A stretch of 64,000 nucleotides of DNA from positions 124,001-188,000 of the forward strand of contig JBBAFU010000001.1 of assembly GCA_041655275.1 (NCBI GenBank), in the 5' to 3' direction. This DNA is from JAJYRX01 sp041655275. Lineage in GTDB: Bacteria; Pseudomonadota; Gammaproteobacteria; Burkholderiales; Burkholderiaceae_B. Position 1 is the stretch's first letter. Every line of letters starts with the position of its first letter. A program made the position numbers and the translations under genes. Positions 52,577 to 61,552 of the stretch are shown piece after piece. The notes beneath the pieces were generated by a model that was given only the letters and a program-made list of their open reading frames with translations, was not told the origin of the DNA and ran no database searches.

Positions 52577-52604
52577 ATATGGGAACGAAAGCAATAATTT
52601 CAAG
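52577..52604 (-). promoter_or_regulatory. Heat-shock (sigma-32) promoter of hsp20
   Basis: On the minus strand CTTGAAA (52598-52604), 13 bases, then TCCCATAT (52577-52584), close to the consensus CTTGAAA-N13-14-CCCCATnT. The expected 5' untranslated region is about 55 bases. Confidence 0.85.
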
Positions 52605-52711
52605 AGTATTCGGCTTGTACAGGATGCCGGTCGCCACACGGCATGCGCTATGATTCCTGCTGTGGCTGTTTCCATCCACTTTTTCACCTGTCCCGCCAAC
52701 AAGGAAATCCC

Positions 52712-52909
52712 ATGCTCAGCCTGACCGTATCCGATATGACCTGCCAGCATTGTGTCGCCTCGATCACCAGGGCCGTTCACAGCGTCGCGCCGCAGGCTGA
52801 TGTTCAGGTTGATCTGGCCACACACCGGGTCGATATCAGCGGCGCCTCCGATGCACCTGCCGCCATCGAGGCCATCACACAGGCGGGCTTCAGCGTCACA
52901 GTCCTCTGA
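52712..52909 (+). CDS. copZ: Heavy-metal-associated copper chaperone, CopZ-like
   Basis: A 65-residue single HMA domain with the metal site MTCQHC (Cys11, Cys14 region) and a ferredoxin-like pattern (LSLTVSDM, VQVDLATHRVDISG, IEAITQAGFSV). Such proteins bind Cu(I) and deliver it to a CopA-type ATPase. No copA or cueR is next to it, so the partner is elsewhere. AAGGA lies upstream of the ATG. It converges with the EamA-family gene. Confidence 0.88.
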   Translation: MLSLTVSDMTCQHCVASITRAVHSVAPQADVQVDLATHRVDISGASDAPAAIEAITQAGFSVTVL

Positions 52910-52925
52910 AGCGGGTCGGTGCCAC

Positions 52926-53798
52926 TCAGGATGTGGCGATCAGGATCACACCGGTCAAAATCGCCACGCATCCCAGCCAGCGCCCTGCACTGACCTGTTC
53001 ACGCAGGATGAGGGCGCCCACCAGTGTGGCGACGATCATGGACATCTCGCGCAGGGGTGCAACCTGGCTCACGTCGGCACCCAGGCGCAAGGCATAGAGC
53101 ACCAGGATATAGGCCAGCGGCGACACCAGGCCGACAAAGAAGGCCAGTAGCCAGTTGCCCTTCATTTTTTTCCGCAATTGCGCCCGTTCCGACCACACGC
53201 CCGGCGCCAGCAGCATTGCCCCGCCCAGCGATGAGATCCAGTCCAGGATCACGGGTGCAACCAGCAGCACCTTTACGCTATAGGCATCGACCACACTGTA
53301 GGCCGCGATGAAAGTGCCAATGCAAAGGCCCCAGCGGATGCCCACCCAGGATTGCGGGCTGCGAAACATCTTCCACTGACCCTGGGTGGCAATGAGCAAT
53401 ATGCCGCACACCACGCCCAGTATGCCCAGCGCCTTCGAAAGATGAATGGACTCTCCCAGCCACAGGATGGCGACAATGCTGGCGAGCAATGGCCCGGTGC
53501 CGCGCGCCACCGGATAGACGATGGAAAGATCGGCTTTCTGATAGCCCTTCATCAGGCTGAGGCTGTAGCCCAGATGGATCAGGGTCGACAGGCCGACGAA
53601 CAGTATGGCCATGCCCGACCATGACATCGCCTGATCGTGCAATAGCCAGAGCACCCAGGGCAGATAGAGGATACCCGACCAGATGCGGTAGAAGAAGACA
53701 AAGACGGCACCGGCGCCGGCCGCACGTTTGGATGCCAGATTCCAGCTTGCATGCAGGAAGGCGGCCGTCACGACCAGGCCCAGACTCAGCCAGCTCAT
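52926..53798 (-). CDS. EamA/DMT-family transporter
   Basis: A 290-residue inner-membrane permease with ten predicted spans in two EamA repeats; DLSIVYPVARGTGPLLASIVAILWLGE closes the first and SQVAPLREMSMIVATLVGALILREQ the second, as is typical. The family exports or imports diverse small metabolites, so the substrate is not assigned. GGAGG lies upstream of the start. It is 18 bases downstream of the ArsC-like gene on the same strand, which suggests an operon. Confidence 0.9.
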   Translation of the reverse strand: MSWLSLGLVVTAAFLHASWNLASKRAAGAGAVFVFFYRIWSGILYLPWVLWLLHDQAMSWSGMAILFVGLSTLIHLGYSLSLMKGYQKADLSIVYPVARGTGPLLASIVAILWLGESIHLSKALGILGVVCGILLIATQGQWKMFRSPQSWVGIRWGLCIGTFIAAYSVVDAYSVKVLLVAPVILDWISSLGGAMLLAPGVWSERAQLRKKMKGNWLLAFFVGLVSPLAYILVLYALRLGADVSQVAPLREMSMIVATLVGALILREQVSAGRWLGCVAILTGVILIATS

Positions 53799-53816
53799 GG
53801 CGGACGGCCTCCGGCG

Positions 53817-54161
53817 TCAGAGGATTTCGTCGATAGCCGACAAGGGACGTGCCAGGCGAACGCCTTTTTCCGTCACCACGAAGGGACGATTCAGGAGAAT
53901 GGGATGCGCCGCCACCGCGGCCAGACGCTCGGCATCGCTCACATCGGGGCCGTCGAGGCCAAGTTCGCTGTACAGGCTTTCCTTGCTGCGCAAGGCCTGG
54001 GCAACCGACAGGCCGGCGCGATGGATCAGGGATGCCAGCGCCGCCTCGTCCAGAGGCGCTTCCAGATACAGCACGATTTCCGGTGTGTGCCCGGCCTCCT
54101 GCAGGCGGGCAAGCGCGGCGCGCGAGGTGCTGCAGCGGGGGTTATGATAGATGGTGGTCAT
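53817..54161 (-). CDS. ArsC/YfgD-type thioredoxin-fold oxidoreductase
   Basis: A 114-residue protein of the glutaredoxin-dependent ArsC family. The active site is YHNPRCSTSR with Cys10; RCSTSR is nearer YfgD than the ACGTSR of plasmid ArsC. RSKESLYSELGL and HPILLNRPFVVTEKGVRLARP are standard. No ars operon genes are adjacent, so true arsenate reduction is possible but not shown. It leads a short operon with the EamA-family gene. Confidence 0.88.
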   Translation of the reverse strand: MTTIYHNPRCSTSRAALARLQEAGHTPEIVLYLEAPLDEAALASLIHRAGLSVAQALRSKESLYSELGLDGPDVSDAERLAAVAAHPILLNRPFVVTEKGVRLARPLSAIDEIL

Positions 54162-54226
54162 GAGCGGTTGCCTGCTTGCCTGAAGCGTTTACAACCCCTC
54201 ATGTTAACCCGGTTTCTGGAGTTCGC

Positions 54227-54925
54227 ATGATCGATCTTTACTACTGGCCTACGCCCAACGGCCACAAGATCACCCTGTTTCTGGAAGAGACAGGCCTGAA
54301 ATATCGCGTAATGCCGATCGACATCAACAAGGGCGATCAGTTCGATCCGGCCTTTCTGCGCGTTGCCCCCAACAATCGTATCCCGGCAATCGTCGATCAC
54401 ACCCCCGTTGACGACGGCGCGCCCATCAGTGTCTTTGAATCCGGCGCCATTCTTCTGTATTTGGCTGAAAAGACCGGCAAATTTCTCTCCGCCGAGCTGC
54501 GTGAGCGCACCGCCACTCTCGAATGGCTGTTCTGGCAGATGGGTGGCCTGGGCCCCATGGCCGGGCAAAATCATCACTTCAGCGTCTATGCGCCGGAAAG
54601 GATTCCCTATGCCATTGATCGCTACCGGCGTGAAACCGCAAGGCTCTACGGCGTGTTGAACAAACAGCTCGCCGGGCGTGACTGGATCGCCGGCGAATAC
54701 TCGATAGCGGACATGGCCTGCTATCCATGGATAGTGTCCCATGAGCGCCAGAGTCAGGATCTGAACGACTTTCCATATCTCAAGCGCTGGTACGACCGTA
54801 TTGCCGCCCGCGATGCCACGCAGCGTGCCTATGCCCTGGGCAAGAAGATCCAGCCCGAAACCCGCGTGCATGATGAAGCCTCGCGGCGTATCCTGTTCGG
54901 CCAGGATGCAGGGTCAGTACGATGA
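54227..54925 (+). CDS. yfcG: Nu-class GST disulfide-bond oxidoreductase YfcG
   Basis: A 232-residue GST-fold protein. It matches E. coli YfcG almost throughout: MIDLYYWPTPNGHKITLFLEE, APNNRIPAIVDH, FESGAILLYLAEKTGKFL and FWQMGGLGPMAGQNHHF. YfcG uses glutathione or GSSG non-covalently to reduce disulfides and lacks a catalytic cysteine at the N-terminus, as here. The ATG at 54227 fits the homologue exactly. Its stop overlaps the downstream lipoprotein start. Confidence 0.93.
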   Translation: MIDLYYWPTPNGHKITLFLEETGLKYRVMPIDINKGDQFDPAFLRVAPNNRIPAIVDHTPVDDGAPISVFESGAILLYLAEKTGKFLSAELRERTATLEWLFWQMGGLGPMAGQNHHFSVYAPERIPYAIDRYRRETARLYGVLNKQLAGRDWIAGEYSIADMACYPWIVSHERQSQDLNDFPYLKRWYDRIAARDATQRAYALGKKIQPETRVHDEASRRILFGQDAGSVR

Positions 54926-55740
54926 TGATCCCGGTCGCCCCCCTTCGGCGCGGTCGCCCGCTGCTTGCCACCCTGGCAGCGGCTGTGTTACTGGCAGCCT
55001 GCGCCGTCAAGCCCACATCCGACATTTCCCTCATTCCGGCCCAGACCGACGCCATCAGCAGTCGCAGCGGCCTGTTCGTACAGCCGGTGAAGTGGTCGCG
55101 CACCCAACCCGGCTGCAAGGGCGAATGCCCGCAGATGAGTGTGGACTCGCTGGTATTTCCCGGCGTGCCCCGCCTGACCGAGCTGGTGGACCACGCGCTC
55201 GCCATGCTGACCGGCACAGGGGACGAACGCCTGCCTCCCTATGACACGATTGCGGAGTTCGAAGCGCACTTCTGGAAAACGGCCGCCACACGCGATCAGG
55301 TCGAACTGGTCGCACGCACACGCTATCGCAACCGTCACCTGACCGTCATCGAGCTCAGCAGCGGACAGTACTTCACCGGAGCGGCACACGGCCTGACGGC
55401 TACCCAGTTCCTGAACTGGGACAACACGACCGGCCGCGTGCTCGGTCTGGACGATGTGCTCCGGCCCGGTGTGCATCAGCAATTCGTTGCGGCTCTGGCG
55501 CAAGCCCATCAGAACTGGCTGGATGCCCATTCCGACGCCTATAATGACCGTGTTGCGTGGTTGCAACTCTGGCCTTTCCAGGAAAGCAGCAACTTCGCCC
55601 TTACCGATCAGGGGTTGGTCGTCAAGTACGATTCCTATGAAATTGCGCCCTATGCCTGGGGTCAGCCCGAACTGATGATTCCCTATGAACGCCTGGGGGG
55701 CATCCTCAGGTCCAGCTACCTGCCGCCGGCAAGCGGCTGA
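54922..55740 (+). CDS. DUF3298-like lipoprotein
   Basis: A 272-residue predicted lipoprotein with a lipobox LLAAC (Cys26 region) after a hydrophobic leader. The C-terminal half has the pattern YFTGAAHGLTATQFLNWDNTTGRVLGLDDVL, typical of DUF3298/RsiV-like domains, in which AHG and the tG turn are conserved. Function unknown; the domain binds peptidoglycan-related ligands or lysozyme in RsiV. It overlaps yfcG by four bases and precedes the yhiI-like gene by 27 bases. Confidence 0.75.
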   Translation: MMIPVAPLRRGRPLLATLAAAVLLAACAVKPTSDISLIPAQTDAISSRSGLFVQPVKWSRTQPGCKGECPQMSVDSLVFPGVPRLTELVDHALAMLTGTGDERLPPYDTIAEFEAHFWKTAATRDQVELVARTRYRNRHLTVIELSSGQYFTGAAHGLTATQFLNWDNTTGRVLGLDDVLRPGVHQQFVAALAQAHQNWLDAHSDAYNDRVAWLQLWPFQESSNFALTDQGLVVKYDSYEIAPYAWGQPELMIPYERLGGILRSSYLPPASG

Positions 55741-55767
55741 AATCAATCTTTGTTGTGAATAATATCC

Positions 55768-56835
55768 ATGATCACCCTGCGCCGGCTTGGTTTGACCGCA
55801 CTGCTGATCGTTCTGGTCGGCGGCCTCTGGGCCCTGTGGCAATGGTTGCCCGATGACGGTCCCGGCCCGGGCTTCGCCAGCGGCAACGGCCGCCTGGAAG
55901 CCACCGAAATCAACATCGCCACCAAGCACCCCGGTCGCGTGGACGACATTCTGGTCAACGAAGGCGACTTCGTCGAACAGGGTCAGGTGCTGGCCATCAT
56001 GAACGCCGAAGCGCTCGAGGCCCAGCTGGCCGAGGCGCAGGCCCGCGAGCGCCAGGCGCTGCATGCCGTCGCGGCGGCCGAAGCCCAGATTGCCCTGCGC
56101 CAGAGCAATGTGGCTGCGGCGCAGGCGGTGGTACGCCAGCGCGAAAGCGACCTGCTGGCGGCGCAGCAACGCCTGGCCCGCTCGCGCACCCTTGCCGAAC
56201 GCGGTGCCAGCTCGCGCCAGGAGCACGATGATGACCAGGCCCGTGTACATAGTGCCGAGGCCGGGCTGGCTGCCGCCCAGGCCCAGGTCATTTCGGCGCA
56301 GGCCGGCGTGACGGCTGCCGAAGCGGAGCGTACCGGAGCACGCTCCACTGTCACTGCGGCCAGGGCCACCGTGGCGCGCATACAGTCCGATCTGGACGAT
56401 TCCCGCCTGCGTGCCCCCCGTGACGGCCGCGTGCAACTGCGCATCGTCCAGCCGGGTGAAGTACTGGGTGCCGGCGGGCGCGTTCTCAACCTGCTCGACC
56501 TGACCGACGTTTCCATGAATTTCTTCCTGCCCGAAAGAGCGGCGGGCCGTCTCGCCCTTGGCGGAGAGGCCCGCATCCAGCTCGACGCTGCGCCGGAATA
56601 TGTCATCCCGGCAAACATCTCCTTTGTTGCCGACCGCGCCCAGTTCACACCCCGTACGGTGGAAACCGAGAGCGAGCGCCAGAAGCTCATGTTCCGTATC
56701 AAGGCGCGCATTCCGCCGGCGCTGCTCGAGCAGCATCTGCGTCAGGTCAAGACAGGCCTGCCCGGGGTGGCCTGGGTGCGCACCGATGAAAGCCAGGACT
56801 GGCCCGACTTCCTGCAGCCCCGCCTGCCCGAGTAA
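55768..56835 (+). CDS. yhiI: HlyD-family membrane fusion protein, YhiI-like
   Basis: A 355-residue periplasmic adaptor anchored by an N-terminal membrane helix (residues 7-26). A lipoyl/barrel-sandwich half-motif (VDDILVNEGDFVEQGQVLAIM), a long alanine-rich coiled-coil hairpin (about residues 75-210), a second half-motif (LRAPRDGRVQLRIVQPGEVL) and a beta-barrel follow. Length matches E. coli YhiI (355). It precedes rbbA by six bases and so forms a type I-like efflux set with the ABC subunits. Confidence 0.92.
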   Translation: MITLRRLGLTALLIVLVGGLWALWQWLPDDGPGPGFASGNGRLEATEINIATKHPGRVDDILVNEGDFVEQGQVLAIMNAEALEAQLAEAQARERQALHAVAAAEAQIALRQSNVAAAQAVVRQRESDLLAAQQRLARSRTLAERGASSRQEHDDDQARVHSAEAGLAAAQAQVISAQAGVTAAEAERTGARSTVTAARATVARIQSDLDDSRLRAPRDGRVQLRIVQPGEVLGAGGRVLNLLDLTDVSMNFFLPERAAGRLALGGEARIQLDAAPEYVIPANISFVADRAQFTPRTVETESERQKLMFRIKARIPPALLEQHLRQVKTGLPGVAWVRTDESQDWPDFLQPRLPE

Positions 56836-56841
56836 GCGGGC

Positions 56842-59589
56842 ATGAGCCGGCAGCAACACAGCGTTGCGCACATCCGGGGGTTGCGTCAGGCCTACGGCCC
56901 GACGACAGCGCTGGATGGCATCGACATCGACATCCCGGCACGCCGCCTCGTGGGCGTGATCGGTGCCGATGGCGTGGGCAAGTCCAGCCTGCTCACCATC
57001 CTGGCCGGCGCCAGAAAAATACAGGAAGGCCGGGTGGAAGTGCTGGGCACCGATCTGCGCGATCGCGCCCAGCGCGAGCAGGCCTGCCGGCGCATCGCCT
57101 TCATGCCGCAGGGACTGGGCCGTAACCTCTACCCTTCCCTGTCCATTGAAGAAAACCTGCAATACATCGCCAGTCTGTTCGGTCTCTCAGCGCTGCAGCG
57201 GCGCGAACGCATCGATACGCTCACGCAGCGCACCGGCCTGTATTCTTTTCTTGACCGGCCGGCCGGCAAACTTTCCGGCGGCATGAAGCAGAAACTCGGC
57301 CTGTGCTGCGCCCTCATCCATGACCCCGAGCTGCTCATACTGGATGAACCGACAACCGGCGTCGATCCCCTGGCCCGCGCCCAGTTCTGGGATCTGGTGC
57401 GCGAGCTGCAATCGCGACACGCATCGATGAGCATCGTGGTGGCCACCGCCAATCTGGATGAGGCGGCGGAATTCGACTGGCTGATCGTCATGAGCGACGG
57501 CGTCGTGCTGGCTGAAGACACGCCCGCAGCGCTGCTCGAGCGCACCGGAACCGAAACGCTGGCGGATGCCTCCATCGCCCTGTTGCCGGAATCCCGGCGC
57601 CGGGATCATCAGGCAGTGGTGATTCCGCCGCGGCCCGAAGATGACAATAGCGAAATCGCCATCGAAGCGCATGGGCTGAGCAAGCACTTCGGCGACTTTG
57701 TCGCCGTGGACCGCGTCAGCTTCAAGCTTTACCAGGGTGAGATCTTCGGCTTTCTGGGTTCCAACGGCTGCGGCAAGACGACCACCATGAAGATGCTCAC
57801 CGGCCTGCTGCCGGCGAGCGAAGGCCAGGCCTGGATCTTCGGGCAGGAAATCGATGCACATGACACGGCGCTGCGCCGCCGTGTGGGCTATATGTCCCAA
57901 TCCTTCTCGCTGTATTCCGAGCTCACGGTGGAACAGAATCTGGTGCTGCATGCACGCCTGTTCCGCATGGCGGCCGGGGACATTCCCGCACGCGTGCAGC
58001 TCATGCTGGAGCGCTTCGACCTGCTGGCCGTGCGCGATCGCCTGCCGCCCAAACTTCCCCTGGGCATGCGCCAGCGGCTGTCGCTGGCCGTGGCCATGGT
58101 ACACGACCCCGAGCTGCTCATCCTGGATGAGCCGACATCGGGCGTGGACCCGGTCGCGCGTGATTCGTTCTGGCGCCTGCTGATCGACCTGTCGCGCAAT
58201 GAAGGCGTGACCATCTTCATTTCCACGCACTTTATGTACGAGGCGCAGCGCTGTGACCGCATATCGCTGATGCATGCGGGGCGCGTACTGGATACCGGAC
58301 GCCCGGAGGAGCTTGTGGCGCGGCGCGGTGTCAGGGATCTGGAACAGGCTTTCATACAGACGCTGCTGGACGCCAGCGAATCAGGGGACGGCGCGGGCGC
58401 ATCGGCTGAAGAAGACGATGCGACCGACCTGTCTGCCATGGGGCCCTCGTCAACTTCCTTCCGGCCGGTCGCCCTGCCCTTGCGGCGCATGTGGGCCACC
58501 ACCCGCCGCGAAAGCAAGGAGCTGCGCCGCGACCCGTTGCGCGCCCTGCTGGCACTGATAGGCTCGCTCGTCCTGATGTTCGTGATCGGTTTCGGCATCA
58601 ACATGGATGTCGAAGCCCTGCCCACTGCAGTGCTTGACCGGGACGACACCAGCCTGAGCCGCGATTACGCACTCAATGTGGTGGGCTCGCGATACTTCAC
58701 GGAAGAACCGCCCCTGCAAAGCGATGGCGACATGGATCGCCGGCTGCGCAGCGGCAAGGTGGCGCTGGCCATTGAAATCCCGTCCGGCTTTGCACGTCAC
58801 GTGCTGCAGGGTCATGGTGCCGAGATCGGCGCCTGGGTCGACGGCGCCATGCCGCAGCGCGCGGAAACCGTCATGGGCTATGTGCAGGGCCTGCATCAGG
58901 AGTGGCTGGCACAGCGTGCGGAGGGTATGGCGATGGGCGCCGGGTCCCTGAATCTGGAAACGCGCTTTCGCTACAATCCGGATGTTCGCAGCCTGCCGGC
59001 CATGGTGCCGGTTACCATCCCCCTGCTGCTCATGATGCTCCCGGCCATGCTCATGGCGCTCGCCGTCGTGCGCGAGAAGGAAAGCGGCTCCATCGTCAAC
59101 CTCTATGTCACGCCGCTGTCGCGCGCGGAATTCCTGATTGGCAAGCAGATCCCCTACGTCGGCATCGCCATCTTCAACTTCCTCATCCTGTGCCTGCTGG
59201 CGGTCTACGGCTTTGGCGTGCCCATCAAGGGCAGCGTTGCAGCCCTGTCCCTGGCGGCCGTGCTGTACTGCATCACCTCGACGGGCCTGGGCCTGCTCGC
59301 CTCGGCAGTCACGCGCAGTCAGATCGCGGCCATGTTCTTCACCATGATCGCCACCATCATTCCGGCAACCCTTTTCTCGGGAATGCTTGATCCGGTAAGC
59401 TCGCTCGAAGGCGTGGGTCGCCTGATCGGGGAGACCTACCCGGCTGCCCATATGTTCACCATCAGCCGCGGCGTCTTCAACAAGGCGCTCACGCTTGCCG
59501 ATATCTGGCCGTCGGTGGCAGCCCTGGCAATCGCCATTCCGGTGATCCTGGTACTGGCCATCGGTCTGCTGAACAAGCAGGAGCGTTGA
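56842..59589 (+). CDS. rbbA: Fused ABC transporter RbbA/YhiH (two ATPases plus permease)
   Basis: A 915-residue protein with two ATPase domains and a C-terminal ABC-2 permease. Domain 1 has Walker A GADGVGKSS (residues 41-49), signature LSGGMKQ and LLILDEPTTGVDP. Domain 2 has Walker A GSNGCGKTT (about residue 306), a degenerate signature LPLGMRQ and LLILDEPTSGVDP. Membrane spans begin near residue 573 with a large periplasmic loop before the main cluster. The size and layout match E. coli RbbA (911 residues), described as a ribosome-bound ATPase, though a drug or lipid efflux role fits the neighbours yhiI and yhhJ better. Confidence 0.93.
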   Translation: MSRQQHSVAHIRGLRQAYGPTTALDGIDIDIPARRLVGVIGADGVGKSSLLTILAGARKIQEGRVEVLGTDLRDRAQREQACRRIAFMPQGLGRNLYPSLSIEENLQYIASLFGLSALQRRERIDTLTQRTGLYSFLDRPAGKLSGGMKQKLGLCCALIHDPELLILDEPTTGVDPLARAQFWDLVRELQSRHASMSIVVATANLDEAAEFDWLIVMSDGVVLAEDTPAALLERTGTETLADASIALLPESRRRDHQAVVIPPRPEDDNSEIAIEAHGLSKHFGDFVAVDRVSFKLYQGEIFGFLGSNGCGKTTTMKMLTGLLPASEGQAWIFGQEIDAHDTALRRRVGYMSQSFSLYSELTVEQNLVLHARLFRMAAGDIPARVQLMLERFDLLAVRDRLPPKLPLGMRQRLSLAVAMVHDPELLILDEPTSGVDPVARDSFWRLLIDLSRNEGVTIFISTHFMYEAQRCDRISLMHAGRVLDTGRPEELVARRGVRDLEQAFIQTLLDASESGDGAGASAEEDDATDLSAMGPSSTSFRPVALPLRRMWATTRRESKELRRDPLRALLALIGSLVLMFVIGFGINMDVEALPTAVLDRDDTSLSRDYALNVVGSRYFTEEPPLQSDGDMDRRLRSGKVALAIEIPSGFARHVLQGHGAEIGAWVDGAMPQRAETVMGYVQGLHQEWLAQRAEGMAMGAGSLNLETRFRYNPDVRSLPAMVPVTIPLLLMMLPAMLMALAVVREKESGSIVNLYVTPLSRAEFLIGKQIPYVGIAIFNFLILCLLAVYGFGVPIKGSVAALSLAAVLYCITSTGLGLLASAVTRSQIAAMFFTMIATIIPATLFSGMLDPVSSLEGVGRLIGETYPAAHMFTISRGVFNKALTLADIWPSVAALAIAIPVILVLAIGLLNKQER

Positions 59590-59592
59590 ATC

Positions 59593-60723
59593 ATGCGCGA
59601 ATGGCTTTCTATTGTGCTGCGCCTGGGTGTGAAGGAGCTCTGGAGCCTGTGGCGCGATCCGGCCATGCTGGTCCTGATTGCCTTCAGCTTCACGGTTTCC
59701 GTCTACACCGCCGCTTCGTCAGTTCCGGAAACACTCAACCATGCGCCCATCGCCATCGTGGATGAGGATCAGTCGGCCCTGTCGCAGGCAATTCAGGCGG
59801 CCTTCTACCCGCCGAATTTTCAGGCCCCCGTGTTGCTGGACAGCATGGACGCACTCGACCGCAGCATGGATGGTGGCCACGTCACTTTCGGTCTGGTCAT
59901 TCCTCCGAACTTTGCCCGTGACCTGCTTGCGAACCGCGGGGCAGACATCCAGATCAATGTGGATGCCACCCGCATGAGCCAGGCCTTCATGGGCAATGCC
60001 AGTATCCAGCAGATCATTCACGGCGAAGTGGCCCACTGGATGGGTATCACGGCGCCCGACATGGTCGAACCGGTCACCCTGAGCCTGCGCGCCCGCTTCA
60101 ATCCGGCACTGGAGAATTCCTGGTTTGGCGGTCTCATGCAGATCATCAACCAGATCACCATGGCCTCCATCATCCTCACCGGTGCCGCCCTCATCCGTGA
60201 ACGCGAACACGGCACCATAGAACATCTGCTCGTGATGCCCATCACACCGGCGCACATCATGTTTTCCAAGGTGTGGTCCATGAGTCTGGTGGTATTGCTC
60301 AGCAGCGTGCTTTCGCTCAACGTCGTGGTTCGCGGCCTGCTGGGCGTTCCGGTGGACGGCTCGCTATGGCTGTTCTTCAGCGGTGCCCTGCTGCATCTGT
60401 TCGCCACCACCGCCATGGGCATCTACCTGGCGACACTGGCGCGTAACATGCCCCAGTTCGGCATGCTCATGATTCTGATCCTGCTGCCTCTGCAGATGCT
60501 TTCAGGCGGTACAACGCCGCGCGAAAGCATGCCCGAAATGGTGCAGACGCTGATGCTGGCCGCACCCACGACGCATTTCGTGGAGCTTGGCCAGGCCATA
60601 CTGTACCGGGGTGCGGGCCTGTCGCTCGTATGGCCTTCCATGCTGTGGCTGCTCGTGATCGGCAGCATCATCTTTACCCTGTCATTGCGCCGCTTCCGCG
60701 GGGCCATCACGCGCATGGCCTGA
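59593..60723 (+). CDS. yhhJ: ABC-2 permease YhhJ-like
   Basis: A 376-residue ABC-2-type permease with one N-terminal span (residues 22-42), a large periplasmic domain (about 45-170) and five C-terminal spans, beginning at NQITMASIILTGAALIREREHGTIEHLLVMP. GGTTPRESMP lies in the last loop. Length matches E. coli YhhJ (374). It starts three bases after the rbbA stop, and completes the yhiI-rbbA-yhhJ set. It converges with the ankyrin gene, leaving ten bases. Confidence 0.92.
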   Translation: MREWLSIVLRLGVKELWSLWRDPAMLVLIAFSFTVSVYTAASSVPETLNHAPIAIVDEDQSALSQAIQAAFYPPNFQAPVLLDSMDALDRSMDGGHVTFGLVIPPNFARDLLANRGADIQINVDATRMSQAFMGNASIQQIIHGEVAHWMGITAPDMVEPVTLSLRARFNPALENSWFGGLMQIINQITMASIILTGAALIREREHGTIEHLLVMPITPAHIMFSKVWSMSLVVLLSSVLSLNVVVRGLLGVPVDGSLWLFFSGALLHLFATTAMGIYLATLARNMPQFGMLMILILLPLQMLSGGTTPRESMPEMVQTLMLAAPTTHFVELGQAILYRGAGLSLVWPSMLWLLVIGSIIFTLSLRRFRGAITRMA

Positions 60724-60733
60724 CAGGCCGTTT

Positions 60734-61543
60734 TCACTGCATGGGCTTGCCCGCATCGCGCTCGAAACGCTCAAGGTCGAAATAGCGGCCTGTACCTGCA
60801 GTCATGTTTTCCTCCTGCCGGCGAGACGGTGATGCGGGACGGGTCAGCGCGGCATCGGCCTGGCCGGACTCCAGCCGCTGCACCAGATCATGCAGCTTGG
60901 TCTGCAGATGGGTATGCGCCTTGAAACCGGCCCAGTCGGCGGCATCATAATCCTGGTTTGTCTTCAGGCGTGAATCGGCACCATGCTCGAGCAGCAGGCG
61001 CACCATGGGCTCGCTGCCGCCATAGGCCGCCATCATCAGGGGCGTCGTGCCGTCCGCAGCCCTTGCATTCACCTGAGCGCCGTGGCGCAGCAGCATTCCG
61101 GCCGTCTCCAGGTGAGCCTTGGAAGCCGCGTAATGCAAAGGCGTCCACCCTTTGCGGTTGACCATCGCGCCGCGCCGGATCAAATCCTCGGCGCGCCCTG
61201 TTTCGCCCAGTACCGCCAGATACATGAGCGCCGTCTCGCGATTCACGTTGATGGCATTGAACACGGTCGCACGATCCTCGAGCAATACCTCGTACACGGC
61301 CCAGGCGCCATCGCGAATGGCCTGCATGAGCGCGGGCTGGCCGGCGGGGCTGATTTCGTTGGGGTCGGCACCGCGGGCAAGCATCTGCCTGACGGTTTCC
61401 GCGCGATCATTGCTGATACTGACCCACCAATCCTTGGGATTGTCTGCCTGCGCGAGCCCTGACAGGAAGACAGACAGTAAAACAGACAGGAACGCCAGTA
61501 CCGGTACAGTGCGCAGTTTGAAGGCCAGGCCATGATTGCTCAT
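60734..61543 (-). CDS. Ankyrin repeat protein, exported
   Basis: A 269-residue protein with a signal peptide (VLAFLSVLLSVFLSGLAQA, to about residue 33) and four to five ankyrin repeats: AETVRQMLARGADPNEIS, then a divergent repeat, GWTPLHYAASKAHLETAGMLLRHGAQVNAR, and GTTPLMMAAYGGSEPMVRLLLEHGADSR. A polar C-terminal tail follows. It probably mediates a periplasmic protein interaction; the partner is unknown. It follows tatD by nine bases in the tmk-holB-tatD run, as commonly seen in related bacteria. Confidence 0.88.
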   Translation of the reverse strand: MSNHGLAFKLRTVPVLAFLSVLLSVFLSGLAQADNPKDWWVSISNDRAETVRQMLARGADPNEISPAGQPALMQAIRDGAWAVYEVLLEDRATVFNAINVNRETALMYLAVLGETGRAEDLIRRGAMVNRKGWTPLHYAASKAHLETAGMLLRHGAQVNARAADGTTPLMMAAYGGSEPMVRLLLEHGADSRLKTNQDYDAADWAGFKAHTHLQTKLHDLVQRLESGQADAALTRPASPSRRQEENMTAGTGRYFDLERFERDAGKPMQ

Positions 61544-61552
61544 AGATTGCTC

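Noticed and set aside
54988..57162. Open frame of more than 700 codons on the minus strand
   Set aside because: It is antisense to the lipoprotein, yhiI and the start of rbbA, all strong matches. Long antisense frames are expected in GC-rich DNA; its composition (rich in Gly, Gln, Arg, His) resembles no family.
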